Positions 32,752 through 42,413 are shown, numbered from the stretch's first letter. The stretch: 64,000 nt of DNA from Candidatus Uhrbacteria bacterium (GCA_016205975.1 JACQSK010000007.1:1-64000), one strand, 5' to 3'. Translations and numbers: made by a program. The notes: generated from the sequence alone by a model not told the origin.

Positions 32752-34332
32752 ATGTCCGATGCCATAAAAAAACCGACGCTGCTGGTCGTGCTGGACGGAT
32801 TCGGCGTGGCGCCGGACTCAGACGGGAACGCGATTACCAGGGCCAAGACGCCTACCTTCGACCGTCTCATCCGCGCCTATCCCACCATGACCCTGCGCGC
32901 CTCGGGCGAGGAAGTCGGGCTCTCTTGGGGAGAGATGGGGAACTCAGAGGTCGGCCACTTGGCGATCGGCGCTGGTCGCGTGTATTACCAGACGCTGCCG
33001 CGCATCAACCGCGCCATAGACGCCGGAACGTTTTTGATGAACGCGGCATTTCTGCACGCGATCGAGCACGCGAAGGCGCACAAGAGCCGACTACATCTGG
33101 TGGGCCTGGTAAGCCAAGGGCGCGTGCATTCACTGGACGCCCATGCCCATGTGCTGCTCGCGCTCGCCAAAAAGAAAGGCGTGAAGGACGTGTTCGTGCA
33201 GGCGATTCTGGACGGCCGCGACACGCTTCCCAGCGTGGCGGTGGATTTTATCGGGACGCTGCAGGAGAAAATGAAAGAGCTTGGCGTGGGCAAGATCGCC
33301 TCGCTTTCAGGTCGTTTCTTTGCCATGGATCGCGATAACCGATGGGACCGGATCGAGAAAGCGTACAACGCGATGGTGCTTGGCGCGGGCGCGCAAGCAG
33401 AGAATCCTCTCTCTGCCATCAAAGCCTCGTATCAAAAAGAAGTGTACGACGAAGAGTTTGAACCAACCGTGATCGTCGAGCAGGGAGCACCCGTGGGGCT
33501 CATACAGGAGAATGATGCTGTGATTTTTTTTAACTACCGTCCCGACCGTATGCGCGAGCTGACGCGCGCGTTCTCTTTGCCGAGTTTTGAAGCCTTTGCG
33601 CGCAAGCGCGTCGAGAATCTGTTTGCCGTAACGATGACCGAGTATGAGGCCGGCCTTCCCGTGGAGGTCGCGTTTCCGCCTGAGGCCATTGAGCAGACGC
33701 TCGCTGAGGTTATCTCGCGCGCCGGTCTCAAGCAGCTCCACATCGCCGAGACCGAGAAGTACGCGCATGTCACGTTCTTCTTGAACGGTACCAAAGAGGA
33801 ACCGTTCCCTGGCGAGACGCGCATCATCATCCCTTCTCCCCAGGTCGCGAGCTATGACGAAGCACCCGAGATGAGCGCCCGCGCGATCACAGAGCGCGTC
33901 ATCAAAGAGATGCGGGAGAACTCGTTTGATTTCATCGTCATCAATTTTGCCAACCCGGACATGGTGGCGCATACGGGGAACATGGAGGCAAGCGTGAAGA
34001 GCGTGGAGGTCGTGGATGAATGTCTTGGACGCCTGGTGGAGGAGACGCTCGCGCGCGATGGCGTCTTGTGCCTTACGGCCGATCACGGCAACGCCGAGGA
34101 GATGAAAAACTTGCGCACCGGAGAGATGGACAAGGAACACGCGACCAACCCTGTGCCGTTTGTGATCGTGAGTCAACGCCTCGAAGGCCAGCCGTCTGTG
34201 GCCGGGGAAGTGCCCGAAGGGGATCTCTCGCTCCTGTCGCCGGTGGGGATTCTGGCGGACGTGGCACCGACCGTGCTGGCGCTCATGGGGATAACTGAGC
34301 CGCCGGAGATGACGGGACAACCACTGTTATAG
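32752..34332 (+). CDS. gpmI: 2,3-bisphosphoglycerate-independent phosphoglycerate mutase
   Basis: 526 aa, typical iPGM. The phosphatase domain begins LLVVLDGFGVAPDSDGNAI; the catalytic Ser lies in MGNSEVGHLAIGAGRV. Seen further: GRVHSLDAH, AILDGRDTLP, NYRPDRMRELTRAF and metal ligands in FANPDMVAHTGN and TADHGNAEEM. It requires Mn(II). Completes the gap-pgk-eno-gpmI lower glycolysis unit (order not biochemical). Confidence 0.97.
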   Translation: MSDAIKKPTLLVVLDGFGVAPDSDGNAITRAKTPTFDRLIRAYPTMTLRASGEEVGLSWGEMGNSEVGHLAIGAGRVYYQTLPRINRAIDAGTFLMNAAFLHAIEHAKAHKSRLHLVGLVSQGRVHSLDAHAHVLLALAKKKGVKDVFVQAILDGRDTLPSVAVDFIGTLQEKMKELGVGKIASLSGRFFAMDRDNRWDRIEKAYNAMVLGAGAQAENPLSAIKASYQKEVYDEEFEPTVIVEQGAPVGLIQENDAVIFFNYRPDRMRELTRAFSLPSFEAFARKRVENLFAVTMTEYEAGLPVEVAFPPEAIEQTLAEVISRAGLKQLHIAETEKYAHVTFFLNGTKEEPFPGETRIIIPSPQVASYDEAPEMSARAITERVIKEMRENSFDFIVINFANPDMVAHTGNMEASVKSVEVVDECLGRLVEETLARDGVLCLTADHGNAEEMKNLRTGEMDKEHATNPVPFVIVSQRLEGQPSVAGEVPEGDLSLLSPVGILADVAPTVLALMGITEPPEMTGQPLL

Positions 34333-34355
34333 GTCTTATTGGTCCTCTACGACCT

Positions 34356-35057
34356 ATGCGCATTGTTACCGTCTTGAAAAAATTAAGCAGGCGCTGGAAA
34401 AATCCCGGCGCCATGGAAGTGGGAAACCCGTATCAGAATCTGGTTGCGGTGATGCTGTCTGCGCGCACGCGCGACGAGCAGGTGCTTCGATTGCTGCCAG
34501 CATTTTGGAGGGCATTCCCAACGCCACGCGCCTTGTCGCGGGCGGCGACCAAACAGATTGAATCGAGAATCAACACGATCGGAATGTATCGACAGAAGGC
34601 GAAGAACCTGAAACGGATGGCGACGGAAGTCGTGGAAAAGTTTCATGGGGAGATCCCATCGACCATGGACGAGCTCGTCTCTCTTGTGGGCGTTGGGAGG
34701 AAGACCGCGAGCGTTGTGCTCGTCGCGAGCTTCGACACGCCAGCCATTGCCGTGGACACCCATGTACATCGCATGACAAATCGATTAGGCTGGGTGAAGA
34801 CGACGACGCCGAAGCAGACGGAAGCCGCGCTCCTGAAACTCGTGCCGCGAGCTTGGTACAAAACGGTGAATCGCGTGTTCGTTAAGCACGGACGTTACAT
34901 CTGTATCGGATCTCCGCGCTGCTGGGCGTGTCCGGTGCGGGAGCGGTGCACGTTTAAACAAAAAAACCTAACGGCTCCGAAGAATGCTCAAGAGATTCTC
35001 GCGGACATCGAGCGCCGAGAAAGAAATCTTGAACGGCTCAGGGAGCAAGCGGTTTAA
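34356..35057 (+). CDS. nth: Endonuclease III-type DNA glycosylase/AP lyase
   Basis: 233 aa. The helix-hairpin-helix is LVSLVGVGRKTASVVLVAS with the catalytic Lys; AVDTHVHRMTNRLGW contains the catalytic Asp. A 4Fe-4S cluster motif, CIGSPRCWACPVRERC, has spacing Cx5Cx2Cx5C, one residue shorter in the first gap than E. coli Nth. It excises oxidised pyrimidines. Follows gpmI by 23 bp and precedes the PAP2 gene by 2 bp. Confidence 0.93.
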   Translation: MRIVTVLKKLSRRWKNPGAMEVGNPYQNLVAVMLSARTRDEQVLRLLPAFWRAFPTPRALSRAATKQIESRINTIGMYRQKAKNLKRMATEVVEKFHGEIPSTMDELVSLVGVGRKTASVVLVASFDTPAIAVDTHVHRMTNRLGWVKTTTPKQTEAALLKLVPRAWYKTVNRVFVKHGRYICIGSPRCWACPVRERCTFKQKNLTAPKNAQEILADIERRERNLERLREQAV

Positions 35058-35059
35058 CT

Positions 35060-35614
35060 ATGTTCATTGATCAACATTGGAGCGCGCGCGTGCATCAGAT
35101 GACCAAACCGTCGTGGCTCTTGCGGCCCGTCGCGATTTTTTGCGCGACGTCGCTTTTGTTCATCATGATGACGGCTCTCTTGTTTGCCTGTTCTCCTGTC
35201 GATTGCGACGTGAACCTGTGGGAGCGCGTATGGGGTTCGGCCATCACTCTGGGTGTGCCGCTGTTCATGACATGGCTTGTGACCTTCGGCTTGCAAAAGC
35301 TGGTCAAGCGCGAAAGACCGTTTGAAAACGGACGAGGCGCGCCGCTGATCCAAATGGTATGGATAGAACCATCGTTTCCCTCCGCACACGCGGCCCTCGC
35401 GTTTGCTACCGCCGCCGTCGGTCTGTTTCGTTACGCTGACGTATTCGGTCCTTGGCTTTTTGTGGCGGCGGCGCTGGTCGCGCTCAGCCGCGTGGCCGTG
35501 GGAGTCCATTATCTCTCTGACGTTGTTGTCGGCGCCATGGTGGGTCTGGTCGTTGGTAGCACAACGTGGTACGGGCTCATGTGGCTTTTCTTTATGTCGC
35601 CGTGGTTTCACTAG
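35060..35614 (+). CDS. PAP2-family membrane phosphatase
   Basis: 184 aa with about five membrane helices. The three PAP2 motifs are all present: KLVKRERPFE (KxxxxxxRP-type), FPSAHAALAF (PSxH) and SRVAVGVHYLSDVV (SRxxxxxHxxxD). It probably dephosphorylates undecaprenyl-pyrophosphate or phosphatidyl lipids; the substrate cannot be told. Packed between nth and a cytidylyltransferase-like gene. Confidence 0.9.
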   Translation: MFIDQHWSARVHQMTKPSWLLRPVAIFCATSLLFIMMTALLFACSPVDCDVNLWERVWGSAITLGVPLFMTWLVTFGLQKLVKRERPFENGRGAPLIQMVWIEPSFPSAHAALAFATAAVGLFRYADVFGPWLFVAAALVALSRVAVGVHYLSDVVVGAMVGLVVGSTTWYGLMWLFFMSPWFH

Positions 35615-35617
35615 AGT

Positions 35618-36103
35618 ATGACGAAAAAAATCGTGTGCGTTTCAGGAGGCTTCGATCCGATCCATGTGGGTCATGTACGGATGATCCTCGAAGCCAAAAA
35701 ACTCGGGGATGAGCTTGTGGTGATTTTGAATAACGATAACTGGCTGAAAAAAAAGAAGGGGCACGCGTTTATGCCCGAGGAGCAGCGGCGTGAAATTATT
35801 GAGGCGATCAAAGGAGTCGATCGCGTCGTCCTCACTCAGCACGCTCCCGATGACAACGATCGAAGCGTCTGCGAGTCCCTGCGTGAAATTCACCCTGACA
35901 TTTTTGTCAATGGCGGCGATCGTTTTTCCGACAACATCCCCGAAGCTATCCTCTGCCGCGAGCTTGGCATTGAAACGGTGTTCAACGTGGGTGTCGGCGG
36001 CAAAATGCAATCCAGCTCATGGCTCACTGCACAAGACCGCGACGATCGCGCGTGTTTCTGCGCGTCCGGAAAAAAATATATGGAATGCTGCTATCGGAAA
36101 TAA
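35618..36103 (+). CDS. Cytidylyltransferase-like protein with C-terminal SEC-C zinc motif
   Basis: 161 aa. Residues 1-130 are a nucleotidyltransferase of the glycerol-3-phosphate cytidylyltransferase/HldE type: VSGGFDPIHVGHVRMI (HxGH) and VNGGDR. Residues ~145-160 (FCASGKKYMECCYRK) resemble the SEC-C zinc motif CxCGSGKKYKxCC of SecA and others. The fusion is unusual. It probably activates an alcohol or sugar phosphate with CTP or ATP; the zinc tail may recruit it to a partner. Confidence 0.8.
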   Translation: MTKKIVCVSGGFDPIHVGHVRMILEAKKLGDELVVILNNDNWLKKKKGHAFMPEEQRREIIEAIKGVDRVVLTQHAPDDNDRSVCESLREIHPDIFVNGGDRFSDNIPEAILCRELGIETVFNVGVGGKMQSSSWLTAQDRDDRACFCASGKKYMECCYRK

Positions 36104-36152
36104 AGATTTTTTGGTCAGTGTATCGTGGAGAAGATGAGAGGTGTCAGACGCT

Positions 36153-36158
36153 TATACA
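36153..36158 (+). promoter_or_regulatory. -10 box of mltG
   Basis: TATACA lies 12 nt before ATG 36171. An ATG at 36162 would fall at or before the likely transcription start, so 36171 is preferred. Confidence 0.5.
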
Positions 36159-36170
36159 TGAATGGAAACT

Positions 36171-37199
36171 ATGCTTCGAACCTTCGGCATTTTTTTGGGG
36201 CTCGTAATCGTGCTTTTTGTGGTGCTCGCAGGAGGATTTGTGTTCGACGCGTTCCTCGTGGATCCACAAGCGAATGCCGAGTCGGTGATCTTTGAGGTCG
36301 AGCGTGGGGACTCGGTGAGTGACATCGCCCTGGGTCTCAATGAGGCGGGCATTATCACCAGTGAACTGTTTTTCAAAATCTATGTGAAGCTCACCGGCAA
36401 CGCCAGCCATCTTCAGGCAGGCTCCTTTGAGCTGACGCCGGGAATGAACTTCCGCTCTTTGGTCGCCGAGCTGATTGACGCGCAGGCGCAAGAAGTTGAA
36501 GTCACGATCCCCGAAGGCTACACGATCGAACAAATCGGCGAGGCAGTGATGAAGGCGCTTCCGGGCATCTCGGAGGAAGATTGGGAGGACGCCACTGGCA
36601 CGAATGGAAAGTCGATGATCGAGGAGGGTGAGCTCCTTTCAGGGATTCCTGACGATCAGGGAATGGAAGGCTATCTGTTTCCAGACACGTATCGTTTTCG
36701 CGTGGATGCGTCCGCACGAACGGTTGCAGAGACTATGGTCTTGACGCTCAAGCGTCGGTTGGCAGAACAGGGGATCGGCGTCCCAGAGAACCTTCGGTTT
36801 GCAAATGGCCTGACGTTCCACGAACTCCTCACACTCGCCTCGATCGTTGAGCGCGAGGTGCGCTCACCAGAGGACATGAAGCGCGTGGCCGGCATCTTCT
36901 TCACACGTCTCAAGATCGGCATGGCGCTGCAAGCAGACTCCACCGTCAACTATCTCACGGGCAAGCAGGACGCCTCCGTGACTCTGGAGGACAGCCGGAT
37001 CAACTCGCCCTACAACACGTATCGCGTTCTTGGTTTGCCGCCAGGCCCTATTTCCAACCCCGGCATGAATGCCCTCACCGCCGTGCTTGAACCCCTCGAC
37101 TCCGACGACTTGTACTTCTTGACGACGCCCGAGGGTGAGGTGATTTACGCCAGGTCATTCGATGAGCATGTGGCGAACAAGTATCAGTATTTGAAGTGA
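36171..37199 (+). CDS. mltG: Endolytic murein transglycosylase MltG
   Basis: 342 aa. One N-terminal membrane helix (FGIFLGLVIVLFVVLAGGF), a LysM-like region (FEVERGDSVSDIALGLNEAG), then the YceG/MltG domain: the catalytic Glu in LASIVEREVRSPEDM, FFTRLKIGMALQADSTVNY, SPYNTYRVLGLPPGPISNPG and a final YARSFDEH. It cleaves nascent glycan near the membrane and ends strand elongation. The alternative start at 36162 adds three residues. Confidence 0.94.
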   Translation: MLRTFGIFLGLVIVLFVVLAGGFVFDAFLVDPQANAESVIFEVERGDSVSDIALGLNEAGIITSELFFKIYVKLTGNASHLQAGSFELTPGMNFRSLVAELIDAQAQEVEVTIPEGYTIEQIGEAVMKALPGISEEDWEDATGTNGKSMIEEGELLSGIPDDQGMEGYLFPDTYRFRVDASARTVAETMVLTLKRRLAEQGIGVPENLRFANGLTFHELLTLASIVEREVRSPEDMKRVAGIFFTRLKIGMALQADSTVNYLTGKQDASVTLEDSRINSPYNTYRVLGLPPGPISNPGMNALTAVLEPLDSDDLYFLTTPEGEVIYARSFDEHVANKYQYLK

Positions 37200-37216
37200 C
37201 ATATTTGAAGTGAGGA

Positions 37217-37245
37217 TTGACGGAAACGAATCTTTGCGGTAGCCT
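37217..37245 (+). promoter_or_regulatory. Promoter of the 37273 gene
   Basis: TTGACG (37217-37222), a 17-bp spacer and TAGCCT (37240-37245), followed by AAGGAGG before the GTG start. Confidence 0.75.
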
Positions 37246-37272
37246 CGCCTGAGCGATGAAAGGAGGAACCCA

Positions 37273-38559
37273 GTGGCTCCATTTCAGTTTTGTTGGCCGG
37301 ATCCGTGGAAGCCGGTCATGGTTGCGCGGGATTTCACGCTCCTGAGAGACAGGGAAGGCCCGCTTGCGGTGGAAGGTATGCGGCTCATCGAACTCATTGC
37401 CGGATGCCTGTACGAGATTCCCCCGCAGAGGGCAGGGGCAGGACTCGAGCAGATCAAGGAATTGCGCGCAGGCAAAATCCTCTCGCGCAACCTCAAGGTA
37501 TCCAAGCGGATGAACGGGGGAACGCTGGAGGAGGAAGGCCAGCAGTGCTTCATCTCCTACGACGGCGTGTACAAGGCGCGTCGGGGGCTTGGGCGCGCGG
37601 ATCGCCGCGGCCAGGGCAGCGAGATTCCGGATCTTCAGCGATGGGACGGAACTTTCGAAACCCTGATGAGGACATCCTGGGAGCTGCGTCGTTCCGGGGA
37701 GGACGAGCGGGCGCAGTTCGTCCTGGTCGCCGTCCAGTCTGCCCAGGCGCACGAGCGCGTCTTGGACGAGGATAAACGTCGGGCGCTCAGCCGTACGCTC
37801 CAGACGGTTTCTTTGAAAGACCGTCCCGAGTGTATCCCGCTGGTGTGCTTTGCCGGCCACAATCGTCTGATCGCGCGCATCCAAGCCGTGCGCGGCATCG
37901 GCCGGCGCATGAGCCTGCGTGAGCTCGTGCTTGAACACACGATTGATCGCCTGCGCGAGATTTGCCGCGAGGTGAGCATCTCTCAGGAGTACCGGCTGCG
38001 CAAGCCGTGGATGGCTCCTGGCCCCAAGCGCACGCCGAGACTTGTGCGCCAGGAGGCCGAGCGGTTGGAAGATGCCGCGCGGCGCCTGCGCCTCATCGGT
38101 CTGCGGCCGCTCAATCGGTCATTCGTCCGAGCGGCGAACGATCTGGCCGAGGCGGCTCGGCTTCTGCGCGAAGCGGCGGCAGGTCGCAACGGCGACACGA
38201 TCGATTGCGCGCGCGAAGTCATCGGCCGCGTGTACCGATCCATGCGCCAGCTCGAGTGCCATTGGCAGCTGGAGGAGATCTTGTCCCTGTTGGCCAGCTT
38301 GCGGGACCGCGGGGAGACGCTGTCGCCTTCCCAGCAGCTGGCTTGGCACGAGGAGCTGCGTCTCGTGCATCGGCGTCTGACCACGGTGGATCGACTCACG
38401 GGCAAGCGGCTGGAAGACGGTTTTGTCCATCCCGTGCTCCACCGCGTGGTGCCCCATGTCCACTTGGCCGACGTCCACCTGATGCGCTCGTTGCGCGACG
38501 GCGGGCCGAATCTGGAAAAAGTGTACGAAGAACTGCGGACCGCTTGCGAGCCGCTATGA
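37273..38559 (+). CDS. Orphan hypothetical protein (428 aa, GTG start)
   Basis: Not recognised. Mostly alpha-helical and Arg/Leu/Glu-rich after residue ~190, with no membrane segment. GTG start supported by AAGGAGG eight nt upstream; no nearby ATG has an SD. Full promoter (37217-37245) and terminator (38564-38588) make it a self-contained unit. Codons are G/C-ending. Same stand-alone orphan class as 8272, 28219 and 48921. Confidence 0.65.
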   Translation: MAPFQFCWPDPWKPVMVARDFTLLRDREGPLAVEGMRLIELIAGCLYEIPPQRAGAGLEQIKELRAGKILSRNLKVSKRMNGGTLEEEGQQCFISYDGVYKARRGLGRADRRGQGSEIPDLQRWDGTFETLMRTSWELRRSGEDERAQFVLVAVQSAQAHERVLDEDKRRALSRTLQTVSLKDRPECIPLVCFAGHNRLIARIQAVRGIGRRMSLRELVLEHTIDRLREICREVSISQEYRLRKPWMAPGPKRTPRLVRQEAERLEDAARRLRLIGLRPLNRSFVRAANDLAEAARLLREAAAGRNGDTIDCAREVIGRVYRSMRQLECHWQLEEILSLLASLRDRGETLSPSQQLAWHEELRLVHRRLTTVDRLTGKRLEDGFVHPVLHRVVPHVHLADVHLMRSLRDGGPNLEKVYEELRTACEPL

Positions 38560-38563
38560 ACGC

Positions 38564-38588
38564 ACCGACCTTTTACGGGTCGGTTTTC
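38564..38588 (+). terminator. Terminator of the 37273 gene
   Basis: ACCGACC (38564-38570) pairs with GGTCGGT (38578-38584), followed by TTTTC. Confidence 0.8.
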
Positions 38589-38611
38589 TGATATGTTAGA
38601 ATGTCCTGGCT

Positions 38612-40693
38612 ATGAAAGAGTTTGTGCTTCAGGACGAGGGAAATCAGAACCGTCTCAAGATCAACTATCAGGAGGAATTGAATCCTGAGCAGCTCGACGT
38701 CGTGCTTCATGGCGACGGCCCGTGTTTGGTGTTGGCGGGCGCCGGTTCGGGGAAGACCAGGACGATCACGTATCGTGTGGCCTATTTGCTTGAGCGCGGC
38801 GTGGCGCCTGGGGCTATTTTGCTGGTGACCTTCACGAACAAGGCGTCCAAAGAAATGCTCGCGCGGGTAGAGAGTTTGCTGGGGAGTTACCCAACAGGTC
38901 TGTGGGGTGGAACGTTTCACTCGGTTGCCAATCGTCTGCTCAGGATCTATGCGTCTGAGATTGGCTACACAAAAAATTTTACGATTCTGGACGAGGAGGA
39001 CGCCAAGGCGCTCGTCAAGGCGTGCGTGCAGACGCTCGACATCGACACAAGCGCCCGTCGCTTTCCGTCCCCGGGCGTTGTGCACGCGATGGCGAGCTAC
39101 GCCAGAAACTCAGGACAGACCCTGCGAGCCGTTGTGGAAAACAAGTATCAAAACTTTTACGAGTTGATTTCAACGATCGAGCGCGTCGTGGACCTGTATG
39201 AGGCCCGCAAGAAAGACGCGGACTCGATGGACTTTGATGATCTTCTCCTGAAGCTGCGCGAGCTTCTTTTCACGCGGGATGACATCCGACGACGTCTGGC
39301 GGCGCAGTTCCGGTATGTGCTCGTGGACGAGTATCAGGATACCAATGTTGTTCAGTCAGAAATCGTGAGGCAGCTTTCAAGCGAGCATGGCCATGTGCTG
39401 GTGGTGGGTGACGATGCGCAGTCGATCTATTCGTTCCGCGCGGCGCAGATTCGAAACATCCTCGGGTTTCCAGAAACGCATCCGGGCACGAAGACGTTTC
39501 GGCTTACGACGAACTACCGTTCCACGCCGGAGATTTTGGCCGTGGCCAACGCCACCATCCAAAAGAATCAGGAACAGTTTGAAAAGAATCTTTCGTCCGT
39601 ACGCGGATCGGCTGAGCGGCCCAATCTTGTGCCGGCACAGAGCAGCGCACAGGAGGCGCAATTCATCGCGCAGCGCGTCTTAGCGCTCAGGTCAGAAGGG
39701 ACGCCCTTGTCTGAGATGGCCGTTCTGTTTCGAGCAGCTTTCCATTCCCAGACGCTCGAGTTCGAGCTCATGAAGCGCGACATTCCCTATGAGTATCGCG
39801 GCGGCATGAAATTTTTTGAACGCGCGCACGTGAAAGATGTGATTGCGCACTTGCGTCTGCGTCTCAATACGCACGACGAGGTGGCATGGATGCGCGTGCT
39901 CTCCCTCATGAACGGGATCGGTCTTGCCACGGCCCAGAGGATCGTGTCCCAGATTCGTGATGCCTCGTCTCTGGACGAGGTGTTGACGCGCTCACTCGCG
40001 ATTCCGTCCCGTGCACAGGCGAGTTGGGGGACGCTCTGTAAGTTGCTCTTGAAGCTGAGCCGCGAGGACCTGCCCAGCGATTTGATTCGCATGGTGACAG
40101 GCGGGGACTATCAGGATTATCTGCGCGCCGAGTATCCGGACTTCATGGATCGCCTGGAGGATCTGGAACAGTTTGCCATTTTTGCGGAAGGATATGCGGA
40201 CCTACGGTCGCTCCTTGATGAGGTGTCCTTGAGCGCCGACTTTGGTTCCGTGCGTGAGCAGGGTTCGTCTGAGGATGAGGAGAAGATTGTTCTCTCCACC
40301 ATTCATCAGGCCAAGGGGCTTGAGTGGGACGCGGTGTTTGTGATGCACCTGTGCAACGACAAGTTTCCCAATCCGCGCGCGCTCACAGAGGCCGGGGGAC
40401 TTGAGGAAGAGCGGCGCCTGTTTTACGTGGCGACCACGCGCGCAAGGAAGCACTTGTTTTTCACGTACCCCATCACCAGCGGCTATGATACGATGATGCT
40501 CAGCCAACCGTCGCTGTTTCTTGAAGAGCTGCCAGGCGGCCTGCTCGAAGAAGTGAGGCTGAAACGTTCTTTCATGGCAGGAGCCGCGCTGGAAAATAGC
40601 GACGCGACGATCGTGCTGGACGCACTCGGTGAGCGGACGCCGAGCAAGGACGTGAGCAAGATGAGTTTTTTAAGAGGAGTCGATGAGTTATGA
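38612..40693 (+). CDS. uvrD: UvrD/PcrA-type superfamily 1 DNA helicase
   Basis: 693 aa. Motif I is LAGAGSGKTRTITYR; Ia is VTFTNKASKEM; II is VLVDEYQDTN; III is VVGDDAQSIYSFRAA; IV is RLTTNYRSTPEIL; V is STIHQAKGLEWDAVFV; VI is EERRLFYVATTRARKHLF. A 3'-5' helicase for repair and replication restart. The C-terminal ~60 residues are divergent. A TAGAAT -10 9 nt before ATG suggests a near-leaderless mRNA. Overlaps the malic enzyme start by 4 bp. Confidence 0.95.
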   Translation: MKEFVLQDEGNQNRLKINYQEELNPEQLDVVLHGDGPCLVLAGAGSGKTRTITYRVAYLLERGVAPGAILLVTFTNKASKEMLARVESLLGSYPTGLWGGTFHSVANRLLRIYASEIGYTKNFTILDEEDAKALVKACVQTLDIDTSARRFPSPGVVHAMASYARNSGQTLRAVVENKYQNFYELISTIERVVDLYEARKKDADSMDFDDLLLKLRELLFTRDDIRRRLAAQFRYVLVDEYQDTNVVQSEIVRQLSSEHGHVLVVGDDAQSIYSFRAAQIRNILGFPETHPGTKTFRLTTNYRSTPEILAVANATIQKNQEQFEKNLSSVRGSAERPNLVPAQSSAQEAQFIAQRVLALRSEGTPLSEMAVLFRAAFHSQTLEFELMKRDIPYEYRGGMKFFERAHVKDVIAHLRLRLNTHDEVAWMRVLSLMNGIGLATAQRIVSQIRDASSLDEVLTRSLAIPSRAQASWGTLCKLLLKLSREDLPSDLIRMVTGGDYQDYLRAEYPDFMDRLEDLEQFAIFAEGYADLRSLLDEVSLSADFGSVREQGSSEDEEKIVLSTIHQAKGLEWDAVFVMHLCNDKFPNPRALTEAGGLEEERRLFYVATTRARKHLFFTYPITSGYDTMMLSQPSLFLEELPGGLLEEVRLKRSFMAGAALENSDATIVLDALGERTPSKDVSKMSFLRGVDEL

Positions 40694-41832
40694 ACTACAA
40701 CGAACGCTCACTTGAGTTGCACAAACAAAAAAGGGGAAAGCTGGTTATTCAGTCGAGCTTTCCGCTTGAGACGCGGGAGGATTTATCTGTGGCCTATACG
40801 CCAGGAGTTGCGCAGCCGTGTTTGGAAATTGCCAAGGACAAGAATCTTGCGTGGGAGCTGACGATCAAGGGTCACTCGGTGGCGGTGGTATCAGATGGGT
40901 CGGCGGTGCTGGGGCTCGGAAACATTGGGCCCGAGGCTGGCTTGCCGGTCATGGAGGGTAAGGCGATTTTGTTTAAGCACTTTGCCGGGATCGATGCGTA
41001 TCCGATTTGTTTGGACGTGCATGACGTGGACGGAATCGTGGCGGCGGTGAAGGCGATCGCGCCAGGGTTTGGGGGAATCAACTTGGAAGATATTGCCGCG
41101 CCGGTCTGTTTTGAAGTGGAGCGACGGCTTGTGGAAGAGCTCGACATTCCCGTGATGCATGACGATCAGCATGGCACGGCCGTGGTGGTGCTCGCGGGAC
41201 TATTGAACGCGCTCAAGGTCGTCGGAAAGAAACTCGAGGACGTGTCGGTTGTCATCTCGGGCGCCGGCGCCGGTGGCATGGGGATTACGCACTTACTTTT
41301 TGAGGCAGGACTGACAAAGCTCGCCATGTTGGATTCAAAAGGCCTCATTGCTCCTGGGCGCGAGGGGATGAACACATACAAAGAAACGCTCGCGGCGCGC
41401 ATCAATCCGGAAGGACGCACAGGCCGTCTCGCGGAGGCGCTCGTGGGAGCGGATGTCTTTATCGGTGTGAGTCAGCCAGGACTCGTGAACGCGGACATGG
41501 TACGCAGCATGACGGACAAGGCGATCGTGTTTGCGATGGCTAATCCCGTTCCGGAGGTCATGCCTGACGAAGCACGTGCAGGCAGAGCCGCCGTTGTTGC
41601 CACAGGACGGTCAGATTATCCAAATCAGGTGAACAACGTGCTGGCTTTCCCCGGGATTTTTAAGGGAGCTCTCGATGGAAAACTCCGTCGCATCACACCA
41701 GCGATGCTCGTCGCCGCCGCGCACGCGCTCGCGAAGCTCGTGCCAGAACCGACCAGCGAGAAAATCATGCCGTCGCCGTTTGAGCCTGGACTGGCGGACG
41801 TGGTGGCAGAGGCGGTGAAGCGCGTTGCGTAG
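40690..41832 (+). CDS. NAD(P)-dependent malic enzyme
   Basis: 380 aa, a short malic enzyme without a phosphotransacetylase domain. Seen: LSVAYTPGVAQPCLEIA, VSDGSAVLGLGNIGPEAGLP, the MEGKAILFKHFAGIDAYPIC region, NLEDIAAPVCFEVE (metal-binding Asp/Glu), MHDDQHGTAVVVLAGLLNAL, GAGAGGMGI (nucleotide loop) and FAMANPVPEVMPDEA. It decarboxylates malate to pyruvate. Coupled to uvrD by an ATGA overlap, with no metabolic link visible. Confidence 0.93.
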   Translation: MNYNERSLELHKQKRGKLVIQSSFPLETREDLSVAYTPGVAQPCLEIAKDKNLAWELTIKGHSVAVVSDGSAVLGLGNIGPEAGLPVMEGKAILFKHFAGIDAYPICLDVHDVDGIVAAVKAIAPGFGGINLEDIAAPVCFEVERRLVEELDIPVMHDDQHGTAVVVLAGLLNALKVVGKKLEDVSVVISGAGAGGMGITHLLFEAGLTKLAMLDSKGLIAPGREGMNTYKETLAARINPEGRTGRLAEALVGADVFIGVSQPGLVNADMVRSMTDKAIVFAMANPVPEVMPDEARAGRAAVVATGRSDYPNQVNNVLAFPGIFKGALDGKLRRITPAMLVAAAHALAKLVPEPTSEKIMPSPFEPGLADVVAEAVKRVA

Positions 41833-41833
41833 T

Positions 41834-42388
41834 ATGCTCCAGGATCGAAACAATCGTGTTCGCCGATGGGGATCGACCTCCGTGACTGCCATCGTAGTTC
41901 TTGTCTTGTTTATTTTGTTTATTTTTGCCGTGCGGTGGTTTCGATCTGAGCCTGTCGTGGAAGAGTCGGTTGTCTCCTCGATTGCGAATGTCCTCAAGCC
42001 TGATCCCATCTCGCAAGCCGTGATCGACGGGGCGATTGACACAAAAAGCCGCGAGGCGACGCTCAACTGGGTGGCGACCGGTGAACGTGTAGGCGCGGCA
42101 ACGCGTGGTGAGAAAGATGATCGGTACTATTTTGAGATGAGAGCATCTCTTTCCGAGATCGATCGAGAAGTCTCGTACTACCAGGTCTGGCTTTTGAGCC
42201 TGTTGCCGTACGACTTCTTTTCGCTTGGCGAGATGGTGACGGATGAAGAAGGATATTTCGTGCTTGAGTGGGAAGCGCCCAACGATGAAGATTACTCGAG
42301 CTACACGCAGGTGATTGTCACCGTGAATCAGTATGAGGGGAGTTCAGATCCAGGGACGCACTTAGTTGAAGGTGAGTTTGGAAATTAA
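41834..42388 (+). CDS. Membrane-anchored hypothetical protein (184 aa)
   Basis: Start at ATG 41834, 1 bp after the malic enzyme stop; a TTG at 41825 is an alternative. One N-terminal membrane helix (VTAIVVLVLFILFIFAVRWF) is followed by an extracytoplasmic domain that ends in a beta-rich region with EGYFVLEWEAPNDED, resembling anti-sigma/Ig-like beta folds. Function unknown. Confidence 0.65.
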   Translation: MLQDRNNRVRRWGSTSVTAIVVLVLFILFIFAVRWFRSEPVVEESVVSSIANVLKPDPISQAVIDGAIDTKSREATLNWVATGERVGAATRGEKDDRYYFEMRASLSEIDREVSYYQVWLLSLLPYDFFSLGEMVTDEEGYFVLEWEAPNDEDYSSYTQVIVTVNQYEGSSDPGTHLVEGEFGN

Positions 42389-42413
42389 ATACAGAAGACG
42401 GTTGTTTGTTCGC

